NCBI GenBank assembly: GCA_004195635.1
Contig: PSPT01000001.1
Coordinates: 1 to 64,000 of the forward strand
Direction: 5' to 3'
Length of the DNA: 64,000 nucleotides
Origin: Methanobacteriota archaeon
Lineage (GTDB): Archaea > Thermoplasmatota > Poseidoniia > Poseidoniales > Poseidoniaceae
This document shows positions 17,509 through 27,193 of the stretch, in pieces; position 1 is the stretch's first letter; every line of letters begins with the position of its first letter. The notes beneath the pieces were generated by a model. That model ran no database searches and was not told the origin of the DNA. It saw nothing but the letters and a program-made list of their open reading frames with translations. Position numbers and translations under genes: made by a program.

Positions 17509-17542
17509 TTCGGTATTTGCCGAAGTTCTTCAATTGGCCAAT
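17509..17542. promoter_or_regulatory. Two palindromes between thiR and the decarboxylase gene; candidate ThiR operator
   Basis: The 168-nt divergent gap contains TTCGG-(6 nt)-CCGAA at 17509-17524 and the perfect palindrome ATTGGCCAAT at 17533-17542. A dimeric HTH repressor encoded beside the gap could bind one of them. I do not recall a firm ThiR consensus to compare with, so this is position and symmetry only. Confidence 0.3.
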
Positions 17543-17596
17543 CAGCACGTTATTGCTGGGGAAGTTTGTTGAACCCCCTCCCTCCCCCTTGCATCT

Positions 17597-19024
17597 ATGA
17601 CTGGTGAAGACGAGGTAGAAGTTTTTCTCAATTCGGTCTTTGTCCGCGTAAAATCATGGCTCAAAGAGGCAGATGGCTCAGAGGTTCATCTTGACGAAAC
17701 GCCTTCTGACATTCGCCGTCAAGTTCGTCTAAGCCTACCTCTAGAAGGTGAAGGATTAGAGGGCGCTTTGGAAGGTATTGATGATTTTCTTCTCCATAGT
17801 GTTAGGACTCACCACTCCAATTTCATGAATCCACTTTGGGGTGGTTTTTCAGCATCAGCATTTGCGGGTGAAGTAATTTCAGCCGTGGCTCAATCGTCAA
17901 TGTATACCTTTCAACTCGCCCCTATTGCCACTTTGGTAGAGCAAGAAATAATTTCCCGAATGTCTGAAATTATTGGTTTCAGTGATGGAAATGGGGTTTT
18001 GACTACAGGAGGATCAAATGGTAATATGCTTGGGTTGCTTTGTGCTCGCCATTCGCATTATCCTATTGGAATGAAAACAGGAGTTGATGGTAGAAATTTG
18101 GTCATGTATGTTTCCGCGGAATCTCACTATTCCGCATTAATGGCTGCTAATGTGATTGGAATTGGCCATGATAATGTGGTCAAAGTATCCACCGATGAGG
18201 ATGGGCGGATGAATTGCAACCGTCTGGAGGAAGAAATTGAGATTACCTTGACCGAAGGAAAAACTCCTCTTTGCATTATTGCGACATCTGGAACAACAGT
18301 TAGGGGTGCATTTGACCCCATTGCGGAAATCGCAGAAATAGCGAATCGGAATGGAATTTGGCTTCATGTGGATGCTGCATGGGGAGGCGCCTGTCTTTTT
18401 TCAAACACTCATGCAGAATTGATGAGAGGTGTTGAATTGGCCGACTCAATATGTTGGGATGCACATAAAATGATGGGTGTGCCACTTATCTGCTCCGCAT
18501 TTATTATCAAGAACCCACGGATTCTGAGACAAACTTGTAATCATACTAGGGCTGCTCATTACCTATTTCATTCCAATACTGAGGATTTGGATCTTGGGCA
18601 CATGTCATTACAATGTGGAAGAAGAATTGATGCGCTTAAATTATGGTTGGCATGGAAGGAAAAGGGCGATGCAGGTTGGGCCAAATTAGTAGATGGCTAT
18701 GTGGAATTGGCTGAATATCTTGAGAAATTAGTAGTAGATGAGCCAAGCCTTGAATTAATGTCAACCCGCATGTGGGCAAATGTTTGCTTCCGCTACAATC
18801 CTAGTTCAAGTGAGAGGAATTCAGAGATTGATTTAAATCTCCTAAATAGTAAGTTGCGAGATGAATTGAGTGCAACAAAGCAGTTTTTAATCAGCCGCTC
18901 AAATATTGCTGAGGATGTTATACTACGCCCAGTTATTGCTAATCCCGGAGTCTCCCTTGAAGTATTAGACAAATTAGTTTCTGAAATTGTGCGAATAGGA
19001 GACGAGTTAATCGCCGCCGATTAA
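17597..19024 (+). CDS. Group II PLP-dependent amino acid decarboxylase
   Basis: A 475-residue fold-type I decarboxylase of the glutamate / cysteine sulfinate / 2,4-diaminobutyrate group. Seen are the substrate entry region HSNFMNPLWGGFSASAFAG, LTTGGSNGNMLGL around the phosphate site, the PLP-contact aspartate in WLHVDAAWGGACLF, and the Schiff-base lysine in ICWDAHKMMGVP. It is longer than archaeal MfnA (about 380-400 aa) and closer in length and start to bacterial and animal GAD/CSAD enzymes, so transfer from bacteria is plausible. Glutamate, aspartate (for beta-alanine and CoA) or cysteine sulfinate could be substrates. It diverges from thiR, and a glutaredoxin follows on the same strand. 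Confidence 0.82.
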   Translation: MTGEDEVEVFLNSVFVRVKSWLKEADGSEVHLDETPSDIRRQVRLSLPLEGEGLEGALEGIDDFLLHSVRTHHSNFMNPLWGGFSASAFAGEVISAVAQSSMYTFQLAPIATLVEQEIISRMSEIIGFSDGNGVLTTGGSNGNMLGLLCARHSHYPIGMKTGVDGRNLVMYVSAESHYSALMAANVIGIGHDNVVKVSTDEDGRMNCNRLEEEIEITLTEGKTPLCIIATSGTTVRGAFDPIAEIAEIANRNGIWLHVDAAWGGACLFSNTHAELMRGVELADSICWDAHKMMGVPLICSAFIIKNPRILRQTCNHTRAAHYLFHSNTEDLDLGHMSLQCGRRIDALKLWLAWKEKGDAGWAKLVDGYVELAEYLEKLVVDEPSLELMSTRMWANVCFRYNPSSSERNSEIDLNLLNSKLRDELSATKQFLISRSNIAEDVILRPVIANPGVSLEVLDKLVSEIVRIGDELIAAD

Positions 19025-19114
19025 TATCATTTGCATTACTTTCTAATCAATAATTCTCAAGAGCAGTATGCGAAAGGGATAGAAGATAGAGCCTTCGGCA
19101 AGAGGTTGAGTGAG

Positions 19115-19441
19115 ATGAGTGGGCGAGTGAATATACTCCTGCAAAAGGACAAGGTTGACTTTGTTCTTTTTGCAACAAGCACCTGTCCCTTTTGCCACAA
19201 GGCAAAGAATTTATTGAGTCAGTCAAAACTATCTTGGAAGTCTCATGATGTTCGAAAAAATCAGAAACTCCAGATGGAGGTCATTCAAATGACAGGACAA
19301 AGAACGGTTCCAGCGGTATTTGACACAAGAGGTGAAACGCCACAATTTATTGGTGGCTTCGATGACCTTCATGAATTTCTAAGGATAGAGTTTGGCGGTG
19401 AAAAAAAGAGAGGCTTCCTTGCTCGTTTCTTCGGTTTTTGA
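19115..19441 (+). CDS. Glutaredoxin-like protein
   Basis: A 108-residue thioredoxin-fold protein with the dithiol active site CPFC after FVLFATSTC and the cis-proline strand RTVPAVFD followed by FIGGFDDLHEFL, both standard in glutaredoxins. It would reduce disulphides or glutathione-type mixed disulphides in the cytoplasm; archaea of this type often use other low-molecular thiols. The C-terminal tail GEKKRGFLARFFGF is basic and amphipathic and could touch a membrane. The track starts at TTG 19031; ATG 19115 gives the normal family start and has GAGGTTGAG about 8 nt upstream. It follows the decarboxylase by about 90 nt. Confidence 0.83.
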   Translation: MSGRVNILLQKDKVDFVLFATSTCPFCHKAKNLLSQSKLSWKSHDVRKNQKLQMEVIQMTGQRTVPAVFDTRGETPQFIGGFDDLHEFLRIEFGGEKKRGFLARFFGF

Positions 19442-19556
19442 ATTTGCTAATGTTTCATCCTAATCAGCCGTTGTGCCCATTCACATTCCCAAATCCGCAA
19501 TAATAACGTGCATTAACAGTAAAGCAGCATTCGTGATAGAAATTGGGTTTGCAATA

Positions 19557-21176
19557 TCACTCATCAGGTTGTAAGAATCCATATCTCCAATCCTGCGGTG
19601 TGTCTAAAGTTCTCTTGACTGAACGGGGTGAAATCCACCGAAGGAGGTTGAGTGGGCTACCTGCCTTGTCGTTTGTTCCAGAGGCTCTTGCTCCTCCAAA
19701 AGGCTGTTGTGCTACTACTGCACCTGTTGGTTTATCGTTAATGTAAAAATTCCCCGCAGCAAAGCGCAGTGCATCAAAGGCAGTTTGGATATTTTCCTCT
19801 GAACTTGAGAATATTGACCCGGTAAGTGCATACGGTGAAGATTCATCACACAGTTTCAATGTCGCATCAAAGTCTTCATCTTGGTATATGTAAATTGACA
19901 TTACTGGGCCAAATATTTCCTCACACATACTCTCATATTTTGCATCGGTAGTGACAATTGTCGTAGGCTCAATAAACCATCCTTTGGAACCATCATACCC
20001 CCCTCCAGTAATGATTTCACAACTCGGTGATTTATGTGCCCTGTCAATGTATCCAGTAATATTAGCAAATGATTTTTCATCAATTACTGCAGTCATGAAG
20101 TTTGTAAAGTCGCGAGGGTCGCCCATGGTTATTTTTCCTACCTCTGTCACATAGTCGTCCTTTATTGCGTTCCAAACACTTGTTGGGACATATGCTCTAC
20201 TTGCTGCACTACACTTCTGGCCCTGAAATTCAAATGCCCCTCTAAGTAATGCCACTAGTAATCCTTGGCGGTCACAATCCGAGTGGGCTACGATGAAATC
20301 TTTACCTCCAGTTTCTCCAACTATTCGCGGATATGACCTTATCTTCGGTAATGCTGCTGCAACATCAGACCAGATCCCCTGAAAAACTTTGGTGGAACCT
20401 GTGAAGTGAACTCCGGCAAAGTCTGGGTCGGCCATAACAATACTTGAGACCATAGATGCTTTACCTGGAATGAAGTTGATGACTCCAGCAGGCAGTCCGG
20501 CTTCAATTAACAATTCCATCAATTTCCAATTGGAGAAAATACTATTGCGGCTTGGTTTCCAAATAGCGGTATTGCCAAGCAACGCTGGAGCAGTTGGTAA
20601 ATTGCCTGCAATGCTGGTGAAATTGAATGGTGTGACTGCAAAAACAAATCCCTCTAATGGTCTAATTTCAGTAGAATTCTCAACGCCAGTCGGACTAACT
20701 AATGGTTGATATTCATCATGGAAGTTGCGGGAGTAATATGCATTAAAACGCCAAAAGTCAATTAACTCGCATGCCGCATCAATTTCTGCCTGATATGCGG
20801 TTTTGCTTTGGTTGAGCATCGTTGCTGCATTCAGCACTTTTCTCCATTCCCCTGCTAATAAATTGGCCGCCTTTTCAAAAATTGCTGCCCTTGCTTCCAA
20901 TCCAATGTTAATCCACTCTTCTTGCGCTGCAACAGCACTCGCACAGGCCGCTTTTACTTCGGCCTCTCCAGCTAAATGCACATTTGCTAATACATGACTA
21001 TGGTTGTGTGGCATTACTTGAATAACAGTATTTCCAGTGAATATTTTCTCCCCATTGATAATGCAAGGAATCTCAATAACTTCTGCTGATTGACGGTCTA
21101 ATTCTTCTTGAAGTTCCTTTCGTTCAATACTTCCTGGCAGAAATTCGAGGATGGGCTCATTCACAGGGTGGCTCAT
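19557..21176 (-). CDS. pruA: Delta-1-pyrroline-5-carboxylate dehydrogenase
   Basis: A 539-residue aldehyde dehydrogenase that oxidises glutamate semialdehyde (P5C) to glutamate with NAD+, the second step of proline breakdown. It has the family landmarks FAVTPFNFTSIAGNLP (oxyanion and cofactor strand), WKPSRNSIFSNW, HFTGSTKVF, VGETGGKDFIVA with the general-base glutamate, and the catalytic cysteine in FQGQKCSAASR. The length and the FNFTSIAGNL and QKCSA forms are typical of the animal/ALDH4-like group rather than the shorter archaeal ALDHs. The track's Met at 21260 adds 28 unlikely residues; MSHPVNEPILEF at 21176 is the natural start. A proline dehydrogenase is not in the window. Confidence 0.88.
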   Translation of the reverse strand: MSHPVNEPILEFLPGSIERKELQEELDRQSAEVIEIPCIINGEKIFTGNTVIQVMPHNHSHVLANVHLAGEAEVKAACASAVAAQEEWINIGLEARAAIFEKAANLLAGEWRKVLNAATMLNQSKTAYQAEIDAACELIDFWRFNAYYSRNFHDEYQPLVSPTGVENSTEIRPLEGFVFAVTPFNFTSIAGNLPTAPALLGNTAIWKPSRNSIFSNWKLMELLIEAGLPAGVINFIPGKASMVSSIVMADPDFAGVHFTGSTKVFQGIWSDVAAALPKIRSYPRIVGETGGKDFIVAHSDCDRQGLLVALLRGAFEFQGQKCSAASRAYVPTSVWNAIKDDYVTEVGKITMGDPRDFTNFMTAVIDEKSFANITGYIDRAHKSPSCEIITGGGYDGSKGWFIEPTTIVTTDAKYESMCEEIFGPVMSIYIYQDEDFDATLKLCDESSPYALTGSIFSSSEENIQTAFDALRFAAGNFYINDKPTGAVVAQQPFGGARASGTNDKAGSPLNLLRWISPRSVKRTLDTPQDWRYGFLQPDE

Positions 21177-21351
21177 GGCACACGGGGGCGGTTCGGACTC
21201 CTTGATGATTACCGTTGGATAAATTTTCAATGCAATTACACATATGTTCAAATGTTGCAAAATAATTCTTCCTGCCCAGAAGTAAGATTATTTCAAGATT
21301 CTAATAAGAGGTTTGAAAGACTGAACACACACGCCAAGGACGGGTTCAAAC

Positions 21352-22560
21352 ATGAGTGGCGTGGCAGTAAGAACGGCACTTTTTGATGATCATGTCGCAC
21401 TGGGTGCAAATATCGTTGATTTCCACGGTTTTGAATTACCAATTTGGTATAGCAGTATTACTGAAGAGCACATTGCTTGCCGCACCGGTGCAGGTCTCTT
21501 TGATGTATCTCACATGGGGTTTTTCCGCTTTTCAGGAAGTGGATTATTGCCTTGGCTCGAATCTCTTGCCACACAGAAAGTCAGTGCAATTAGTAATGGG
21601 AGATGTGCATATACAAATTTCCTCGATGAAAATGGGCATATTATTGATGACATGATTTTTGCAGTAACCGATGATGCCGAAATAGAACTAACTGGGTGCA
21701 ATGAGTGGACTGTAACTTCGGAGCCAGTCATATTAGGAGTTCCAAACGCAAGCATGGTTGAGGTCATGTGGGATCATTTTCATGAATATTTGCCTTCAGA
21801 TGGTTCTGTAAAAATAGAAAATTTGTCTGCGGCAACAAGTATTCTCGCATTGCAAGGTCCAAATGCACCGGCGATTTTGGCTGATATTCTCGGTCCGGAT
21901 AATATCATTGGCCGCTTTAGGGGCCAAGCCATTCGTGAGAATGATCTTGGAATCACGGGGTGGATTCAAGGAACTGGATATACTGGTGAATCTGGTGCAG
22001 AAATATTCATTCCAAATGATCAAGCCTCTGTACTTTGGCAGGCAATTATTAACTGTGATCCATCTCATGGATTAGTTCCAGTTGGTCTTGGAGCCAGAGA
22101 TACTCTACGCTTGGAAAAGGGATATTTACTATCGGGGCAAGACTTTTTGTGGCCTAAACTCGGTTCTGCTGAAGGTGACATACCAAGTGATTTTTTAGCA
22201 AGAAATACCTGGGAAACAAATGTTCCCTTTGGACTCAACTTAGAGCATGATTTTATGGGCAAGTCTGCAGTACTCTTGAGCAAGGAAAATAATTCATCAC
22301 GATGGTGGGGGATAAAGTATATTGCAAAAGGTCCATTACCCCGCCCCGGCAAGGCAGTTGCACGATATTGCCAAGACGTTGATGCTTCAAATTGTCAAGT
22401 AATTGGCTATGTCACTTCTGGCGGCCCTTCTCCGAGTTTAGGCAGAGTTGGCATCGGCATGGCCTATCTTGAAGGCGTATCGGAAGGTGACAAAGTATTG
22501 GTTGTTGCAAGTCCGCGAAAATTAGTTGAGGCTGTTGTCATTTCGCCACCATTTGTATAA
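21352..22560 (+). CDS. gcvT: Aminomethyltransferase (glycine cleavage T protein)
   Basis: A 402-residue folate-binding aminomethyltransferase. It moves the methylene group from aminomethyl-lipoyl H protein to tetrahydrofolate and releases ammonia. Recognised by FHGFELPIWYSSITEEHIA at the start, GLFDVSHMGFF, the folate-site aspartate region YTNFLDENGHIIDDMIF, LALQGPNAP, GTGYTGESGAEIF and the late ARDTLRLEKGY and VGYVTSGG-like VIGYVTSGGPSPSLG. The P-protein genes gcvPA and gcvPB lie about 5 kb downstream on the same strand; no gcvH is visible. YgfZ-type relatives lack these T-protein motifs, so the call is firm. Confidence 0.92.
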   Translation: MSGVAVRTALFDDHVALGANIVDFHGFELPIWYSSITEEHIACRTGAGLFDVSHMGFFRFSGSGLLPWLESLATQKVSAISNGRCAYTNFLDENGHIIDDMIFAVTDDAEIELTGCNEWTVTSEPVILGVPNASMVEVMWDHFHEYLPSDGSVKIENLSAATSILALQGPNAPAILADILGPDNIIGRFRGQAIRENDLGITGWIQGTGYTGESGAEIFIPNDQASVLWQAIINCDPSHGLVPVGLGARDTLRLEKGYLLSGQDFLWPKLGSAEGDIPSDFLARNTWETNVPFGLNLEHDFMGKSAVLLSKENNSSRWWGIKYIAKGPLPRPGKAVARYCQDVDASNCQVIGYVTSGGPSPSLGRVGIGMAYLEGVSEGDKVLVVASPRKLVEAVVISPPFV

Positions 22561-22567
22561 TGTTGAG

Positions 22568-22588
22568 ATTCACCCCTTAGGGGTGGAT
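22568..22588 (+). terminator. Hairpin after gcvT
   Basis: ATTCACCCC-TTA-GGGGTGGAT forms a nine-pair stem with one G-T pair, 7 nt after the gcvT stop and 28 nt before the next start. There is no T tract, so it may be a processing or 5' leader element rather than a terminator. Confidence 0.4.
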
Positions 22589-22616
22589 TGATGAATGAGC
22601 CCTCACACCGCAATTT

Positions 22617-25600
22617 ATGTCCGACCGCCCTAGACTGCTGGCCTTATCACTGGTTATTTTGTTCGTACTCTCGACTTCTTCAATGACGGGCTTGCAATTT
22701 GTTGATCAAAAACCCTCCATTTCGGGTGAACCGGACGCGGAAGATATTCAATACCGTAATGGGCGCTCAGACCTTATTCTCAATCCTGCTCAAGAAACAT
22801 CATTTTCTGCAACTGGGCTTGGTAGGAGTAGCATCACTGCTTGGGCTGCGTCTGGCGGTTCTGAAGGAGATGATACAATTTACGAAATGGCATTTGATAG
22901 TCAAGGGAATGTGCTAATATGTGGTTCAATATTTGTTGATTCGTTATTTGGCACAATACAAGTTTATTCCGAAGGCTTGGGTGACATATTGGTCGCAAAA
23001 ATGGATTCAAATGGCACCTGGCTTTGGGCGGCGACTGCAGGTACAGCAACTGCATGGGACGAATGCCGCGGTCTATATGTTGACAAAAATGATGATGTAT
23101 ATGCCAGCGGTTATATCCTCGGAACAGTTGCTTTTGGTCCAAATTATACTCTTGAGCCTCAGGTCTATGATGGGTATGTTGCACGTTTAAACGGTAGTAC
23201 TGGTGCTTGGGAATGGGCGATGCGTTATGGTGGATTTGATGTCGATGTAGGTTGGGATTTATTGGTTGATGATAATTTGGATATTTATGTCACTGGCTAT
23301 TTCCAAAACACTACAGAATTTGGTTCGACAGTTCTTGGAGGTGGTGTGCAGCCGAGTGAAGACCCAAGGCTTTTTGTTGCAAAATATAACACTTCTGTGA
23401 GTATGTGGGATTGGGCAAAAACTTCCACAGGGAACGGTTTAGCGTCATCATTCCAAATGGCTTTTGACCAAAATGGCGATATCTATGTGGTCGGTTACAA
23501 TACAGGGACTGAGTCATGGAATAGCAATTTTACTTCCACTGCACAAGGAACTTGGGCTGGTGTACTATTGAAATATGATACAGATGGAAATTTGATTTGG
23601 GGGAGAAGCGTGGGTTCTCCTTCATGTCCCTTTGGAATTAGTTCATGCGGGGTATATTTCAATAATATTGTTGTAGATTCACAAAACCGTGTGGTACTCG
23701 GTGGTAATTTTCTTTATCATGCAGAACTAAATGGGCAAATGTATTACGGCTCGGGCAATTGGGATATCCTAATTGTGCGATATCTTTCAGATGGTACTTT
23801 TGATTGGTCTGCACGAGCGGGTGGTGCAAATGATGACAGAATTCAAGCGCTTACTGTAAATCCAAATGATGAGGTAATCGTCGGTGGCTATTTCCTTGGT
23901 TGGATTAAATCGACGCCAAACAAGTGGAATGTAACGAGTGGTAGTGGCACTTATTACGAAGCGTTCGTCGCTAATTTAGACTCAAATGGGAATTGGGCAT
24001 GGGCAACTTCCTTTGGCGGTGGAGCAAATGATTCAACAGAGGCCCTCCTTGCTTTCTCCGATGGTAGTTTGTTGGCAGGAGGTTATTTCTCAGGTTCATA
24101 TACCTTTGGAAATCAACAACATTACGCCACAGATGAAGATGTTTTCGTTTGGCGTTTCCAATGGGATTCTGATGATGATGGAGTTCACGATTATACTGAT
24201 AATTGTGATTTCATACAAAATGCAAATCAATCTGATTTTGATAATGATACAATGGGTGATGCTTGTGAGACCGATGATGACAACGATTTACTTCACGATG
24301 TTCTAGACGATTGCCAATATGGCGATATTGGTTGGGATAGTTCCAACCTAACATTAGACCATGACGAGGATGGTTGCCGTGATGCCGGTGAAGATACAGA
24401 TGATGATAATGATGGCATCTTGGATATTGATGACCTTTGCACACCTGGTGAATTAGATTGGATTTCAAGCAATCTTACCGATCAAGATGGTGATGGTTGT
24501 CAAGATGATAGTGAAGATCTCGATGATGATGCAGATGGAATTGAGGACCTAATTGATAATTGCGCAATCATTTATAATCCCTTGCAAGAGAATTATGACT
24601 TAGATATTTTTGGTGATATTTGCGATCTTGATGATGATGATGACCAAGTTAACGATGTTGACGATAATTGCCCAATGAATGAAACTAATTGGTCAAGTAA
24701 TGGAGCAACCGATAATGATGCCGATGGTTGTCAAGATAGTGGTGAAGACTTGGATGATGATAATGACGGTATGCTAGATCTTGACGGCGATGATTGTCCA
24801 AGGGGTAATATTGGCTGGCTAGTTTCTGAAGAAACTGATTTAGATTGGGACGGATGTCAAAATAATAGTGAAGATATTGATAACGATAATGATGGCTTGA
24901 TTAATTCCGAAGACGACTGCAATATGGGCTTCACAAATTGGACCCGAGATTCAAATACAGACCAAGATGGAGATGGTTGTCATGATGATATTGAGGATTT
25001 GGATGATGATAACGATAATTTCCCCGATATTGAGGACGACTGTCCCAACGTAGCAGGAAGTTCATACCTCGGCGGAGCCAAGGGTTGTTCTGATGATGAT
25101 GAAGACGGATGGGGAGATATCTCCGACGCTTTCCCCTTTGATGGAACTCAATGGGATGATGGAGATGAAGATGGTTATGGAGACAATCCATTTGGCTCAT
25201 ATCCCGATTCATGCCCACTTGTTGGGGGAAACTCCTCCGCTGACCGCTATGGTTGCCTCGATAGTGATGGAGATAGCTACTCTGACCCGGATGATAATTG
25301 GGGGGTGACTGACGGCGCTGATGCATTACCTTTCGTTTACGACCAACAAGTTGATGGCGATGGTGATGGATTTGGAGATAAATATCTTAATAACGCAGGT
25401 AATCTAGCAGAAATGGCTGACTTTTGTGAATTTGTAACTGGGACTTCAACAATTGATCGTCAAGGTTGTTTGGATAGTGATGGAGATGGATATTCAGACC
25501 CCGATAATTTCTGGGTGTATGAAGATGGTGCAGACCATCCTTCATATGTTTTTGACCCAACGCAGTGGGCTGACACAGATGGTGATGGCTACGGAGATAA

Positions 25601-26234
25601 TTGGGCAGACCCAACTTGGAATGAAACTCGCAATGAAAGTGGAATTGGGCAATGGATAGAGGGTGCAACAAAGCCAGATTTATGTCCGACCCTTGAAAAT
25701 TCCTATGCAGATACTGCTGGTTGCCCCTTGGATAGTATTCCAGTTATTGATGATGGTTCGGATAGTGAAAATTCTTCTGTTGAAGATGAAAAGGATAGTA
25801 GCACTCCTGTATTAGTATTCGCAGCAATTGGAGGAGGCCTACTGGTCATCGGTCTTGGAGTAGTTGTGATGATGTTGCTTAAGCCAAAAGCAAAGGCCAA
25901 AGGACGTCGGTCAACAAAGTCAAATCCAGATTCAACTGATGTACCGGCAAAGGTGGCAACTGGTGGAGAAATTGGGGACAAATCCTATGAAACTTATCTC
26001 GATGAATCCTTTTCAGGAGATGCAGAAGAAATTGAAGGAACGGAGAAATTATCTGAGCAATCAGATTTGGTTGAATCAGCAATGGAACCTCAAACAGTTG
26101 ATTCATGGGAAAAGTTACCTTCGGGTGGTGAATATTTGGACCCAGATGACTCGGGCACTATTTGGTATCTTGATGCACAGGGTATGCATTGGTTCCAAAA
26201 TGCAGATGAATCTTGGACTCAATATTTCAATTAG
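22617..26234 (+). CDS. Giant anchored surface protein with SBBP-like and TSP3 repeats (paralogue of 3844-8412)
   Basis: A 1,205-residue exported protein built like the one at 3844-8412. The signal peptide (LLALSLVILFVLSTSSMTG) is followed by about 450 residues of SBBP/beta-propeller-like repeats (GGSEGDDTIYEMAFDSQGNV, GGYFSGSYTFGN). About 500 residues of Asp-rich TSP3-type calcium-binding modules follow, the later ones changing to a 'DSDGDGYSDPDD' form. One membrane helix lies at about 1065-1088 (VLVFAAIGGGLLVIGLGVVV), then a basic stop-transfer KPKAKAKGRR and a cytoplasmic tail of about 115 residues ending GTIWYLDAQGMHWFQNADES plus a few residues. It lacks the sequon stalk of its paralogue. 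No enzyme domain is seen; surface adhesion or calcium-stabilised coat are guesses. Confidence 0.85.
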   Translation: MSDRPRLLALSLVILFVLSTSSMTGLQFVDQKPSISGEPDAEDIQYRNGRSDLILNPAQETSFSATGLGRSSITAWAASGGSEGDDTIYEMAFDSQGNVLICGSIFVDSLFGTIQVYSEGLGDILVAKMDSNGTWLWAATAGTATAWDECRGLYVDKNDDVYASGYILGTVAFGPNYTLEPQVYDGYVARLNGSTGAWEWAMRYGGFDVDVGWDLLVDDNLDIYVTGYFQNTTEFGSTVLGGGVQPSEDPRLFVAKYNTSVSMWDWAKTSTGNGLASSFQMAFDQNGDIYVVGYNTGTESWNSNFTSTAQGTWAGVLLKYDTDGNLIWGRSVGSPSCPFGISSCGVYFNNIVVDSQNRVVLGGNFLYHAELNGQMYYGSGNWDILIVRYLSDGTFDWSARAGGANDDRIQALTVNPNDEVIVGGYFLGWIKSTPNKWNVTSGSGTYYEAFVANLDSNGNWAWATSFGGGANDSTEALLAFSDGSLLAGGYFSGSYTFGNQQHYATDEDVFVWRFQWDSDDDGVHDYTDNCDFIQNANQSDFDNDTMGDACETDDDNDLLHDVLDDCQYGDIGWDSSNLTLDHDEDGCRDAGEDTDDDNDGILDIDDLCTPGELDWISSNLTDQDGDGCQDDSEDLDDDADGIEDLIDNCAIIYNPLQENYDLDIFGDICDLDDDDDQVNDVDDNCPMNETNWSSNGATDNDADGCQDSGEDLDDDNDGMLDLDGDDCPRGNIGWLVSEETDLDWDGCQNNSEDIDNDNDGLINSEDDCNMGFTNWTRDSNTDQDGDGCHDDIEDLDDDNDNFPDIEDDCPNVAGSSYLGGAKGCSDDDEDGWGDISDAFPFDGTQWDDGDEDGYGDNPFGSYPDSCPLVGGNSSADRYGCLDSDGDSYSDPDDNWGVTDGADALPFVYDQQVDGDGDGFGDKYLNNAGNLAEMADFCEFVTGTSTIDRQGCLDSDGDGYSDPDNFWVYEDGADHPSYVFDPTQWADTDGDGYGDNWADPTWNETRNESGIGQWIEGATKPDLCPTLENSYADTAGCPLDSIPVIDDGSDSENSSVEDEKDSSTPVLVFAAIGGGLLVIGLGVVVMMLLKPKAKAKGRRSTKSNPDSTDVPAKVATGGEIGDKSYETYLDESFSGDAEEIEGTEKLSEQSDLVESAMEPQTVDSWEKLPSGGEYLDPDDSGTIWYLDAQGMHWFQNADESWTQYFN

Positions 26235-26314
26235 GAAAATCCGAGTTGAAGAATCACTCAGGGGCACTGCTGCCTTGGTAAGAGACCACTATTTCCGCAG
26301 AAATGTGCCGGATG

Positions 26315-27163
26315 TCAATAGGGATTGTCTACTGCATAAGCAACTGCTTCAGTTAATATTTCTTCAAGGCCTATTTGAGGACTCCATTCTAAGCGACACA
26401 TAATCTCTCGAGGATCAACAGGGCCCCATAGTTCATCAACTTCCTTAGCGAATAATTGTAAATCAGCCCCATTTTGTTGTGCAATTGACTGAGCAAGTTG
26501 GGCAATATTTGCTCCACAACCTATTCCAATTGCATGTGCTTCCCGAGTGGGTGGCGGATTTTTTGCTACTTCAATAATGACATTTATCAAATCTGAAATG
26601 TGAATTAAGTCCTTGATATCTTCGCCGCTTCCTTGTACTGCAATCCAACCAGTCATTGCTTGGCGAGCAAATTCATGCAAAAACCCTCTACCTTGCCCCC
26701 CTCCAGGAGGTGTGCCATGTAGGTTACTCACTCGAAGAACCGAGACCGGATGTGAATCCTTTGCATGTTCAAGACACCTCTCCTCAGTCCATAATTGTCC
26801 TTCAGCGGCAGCATCTCTTGGCGCAAGGGTTGAATCTCCTGTAAATGGATCAAATAAATTATCTGCATGAACTCGCAAAGAGCCTATCAATATCAAATGT
26901 AGTCCCTGGTGGCGATTCTTTGCATTTGCAATCTTCAGCGCCCGGCTTCGCATTATTGCGACAACTTCAGGGTCATTCCGGTCCATTTCGGCTTTGGGTG
27001 CATGACCATTAAGGTGAACGAGACAACTGCAACCAGCCAAGGCTGCGTCTAACATTTTTTCATTTTCAAAAATATCGTCATCAATAACTACAGCGTCATT
27101 GCCAAGAGCATCAATAAGATAGGTGCTAATGAATCCATCATCACCCGAAATGCCGACTTTCAT
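26315..27163 (-). CDS. NAD-dependent epimerase/dehydratase-like SDR protein
   Basis: A 282-residue extended short-chain dehydrogenase-like protein. The Rossmann start MKVGISGDDGFISTYL contains the GxxGFI dinucleotide motif, and HLNGHAPKAEM, LILIGSLRVHA and VLRVSNLHGTPPGGG occupy the places of the usual LAA, SS.vY and R..NvyGp segments. The catalytic YxxxK is not obvious: after the GSLRVHADN strand the expected Tyr-Lys pair is not in register, so it may be a binding protein or an atypical member. Sugar-nucleotide metabolism for the abundant surface glycans is a possible role. The ATG at 27163 follows GGGGAAGGGG; the track start is TTG. It converges with the TSP3 protein. Confidence 0.7.
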   Translation of the reverse strand: MKVGISGDDGFISTYLIDALGNDAVVIDDDIFENEKMLDAALAGCSCLVHLNGHAPKAEMDRNDPEVVAIMRSRALKIANAKNRHQGLHLILIGSLRVHADNLFDPFTGDSTLAPRDAAAEGQLWTEERCLEHAKDSHPVSVLRVSNLHGTPPGGGQGRGFLHEFARQAMTGWIAVQGSGEDIKDLIHISDLINVIIEVAKNPPPTREAHAIGIGCGANIAQLAQSIAQQNGADLQLFAKEVDELWGPVDPREIMCRLEWSPQIGLEEILTEAVAYAVDNPY

Positions 27164-27193
27164 CCCCTTCCCCATATTGGTCTGTAACTTCAA

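Noticed and set aside
24931-25326. 131-aa His-rich minus-strand ORF in the second TSP3 gene
   Set aside because: Same antisense artefact of GAT-rich coding DNA.
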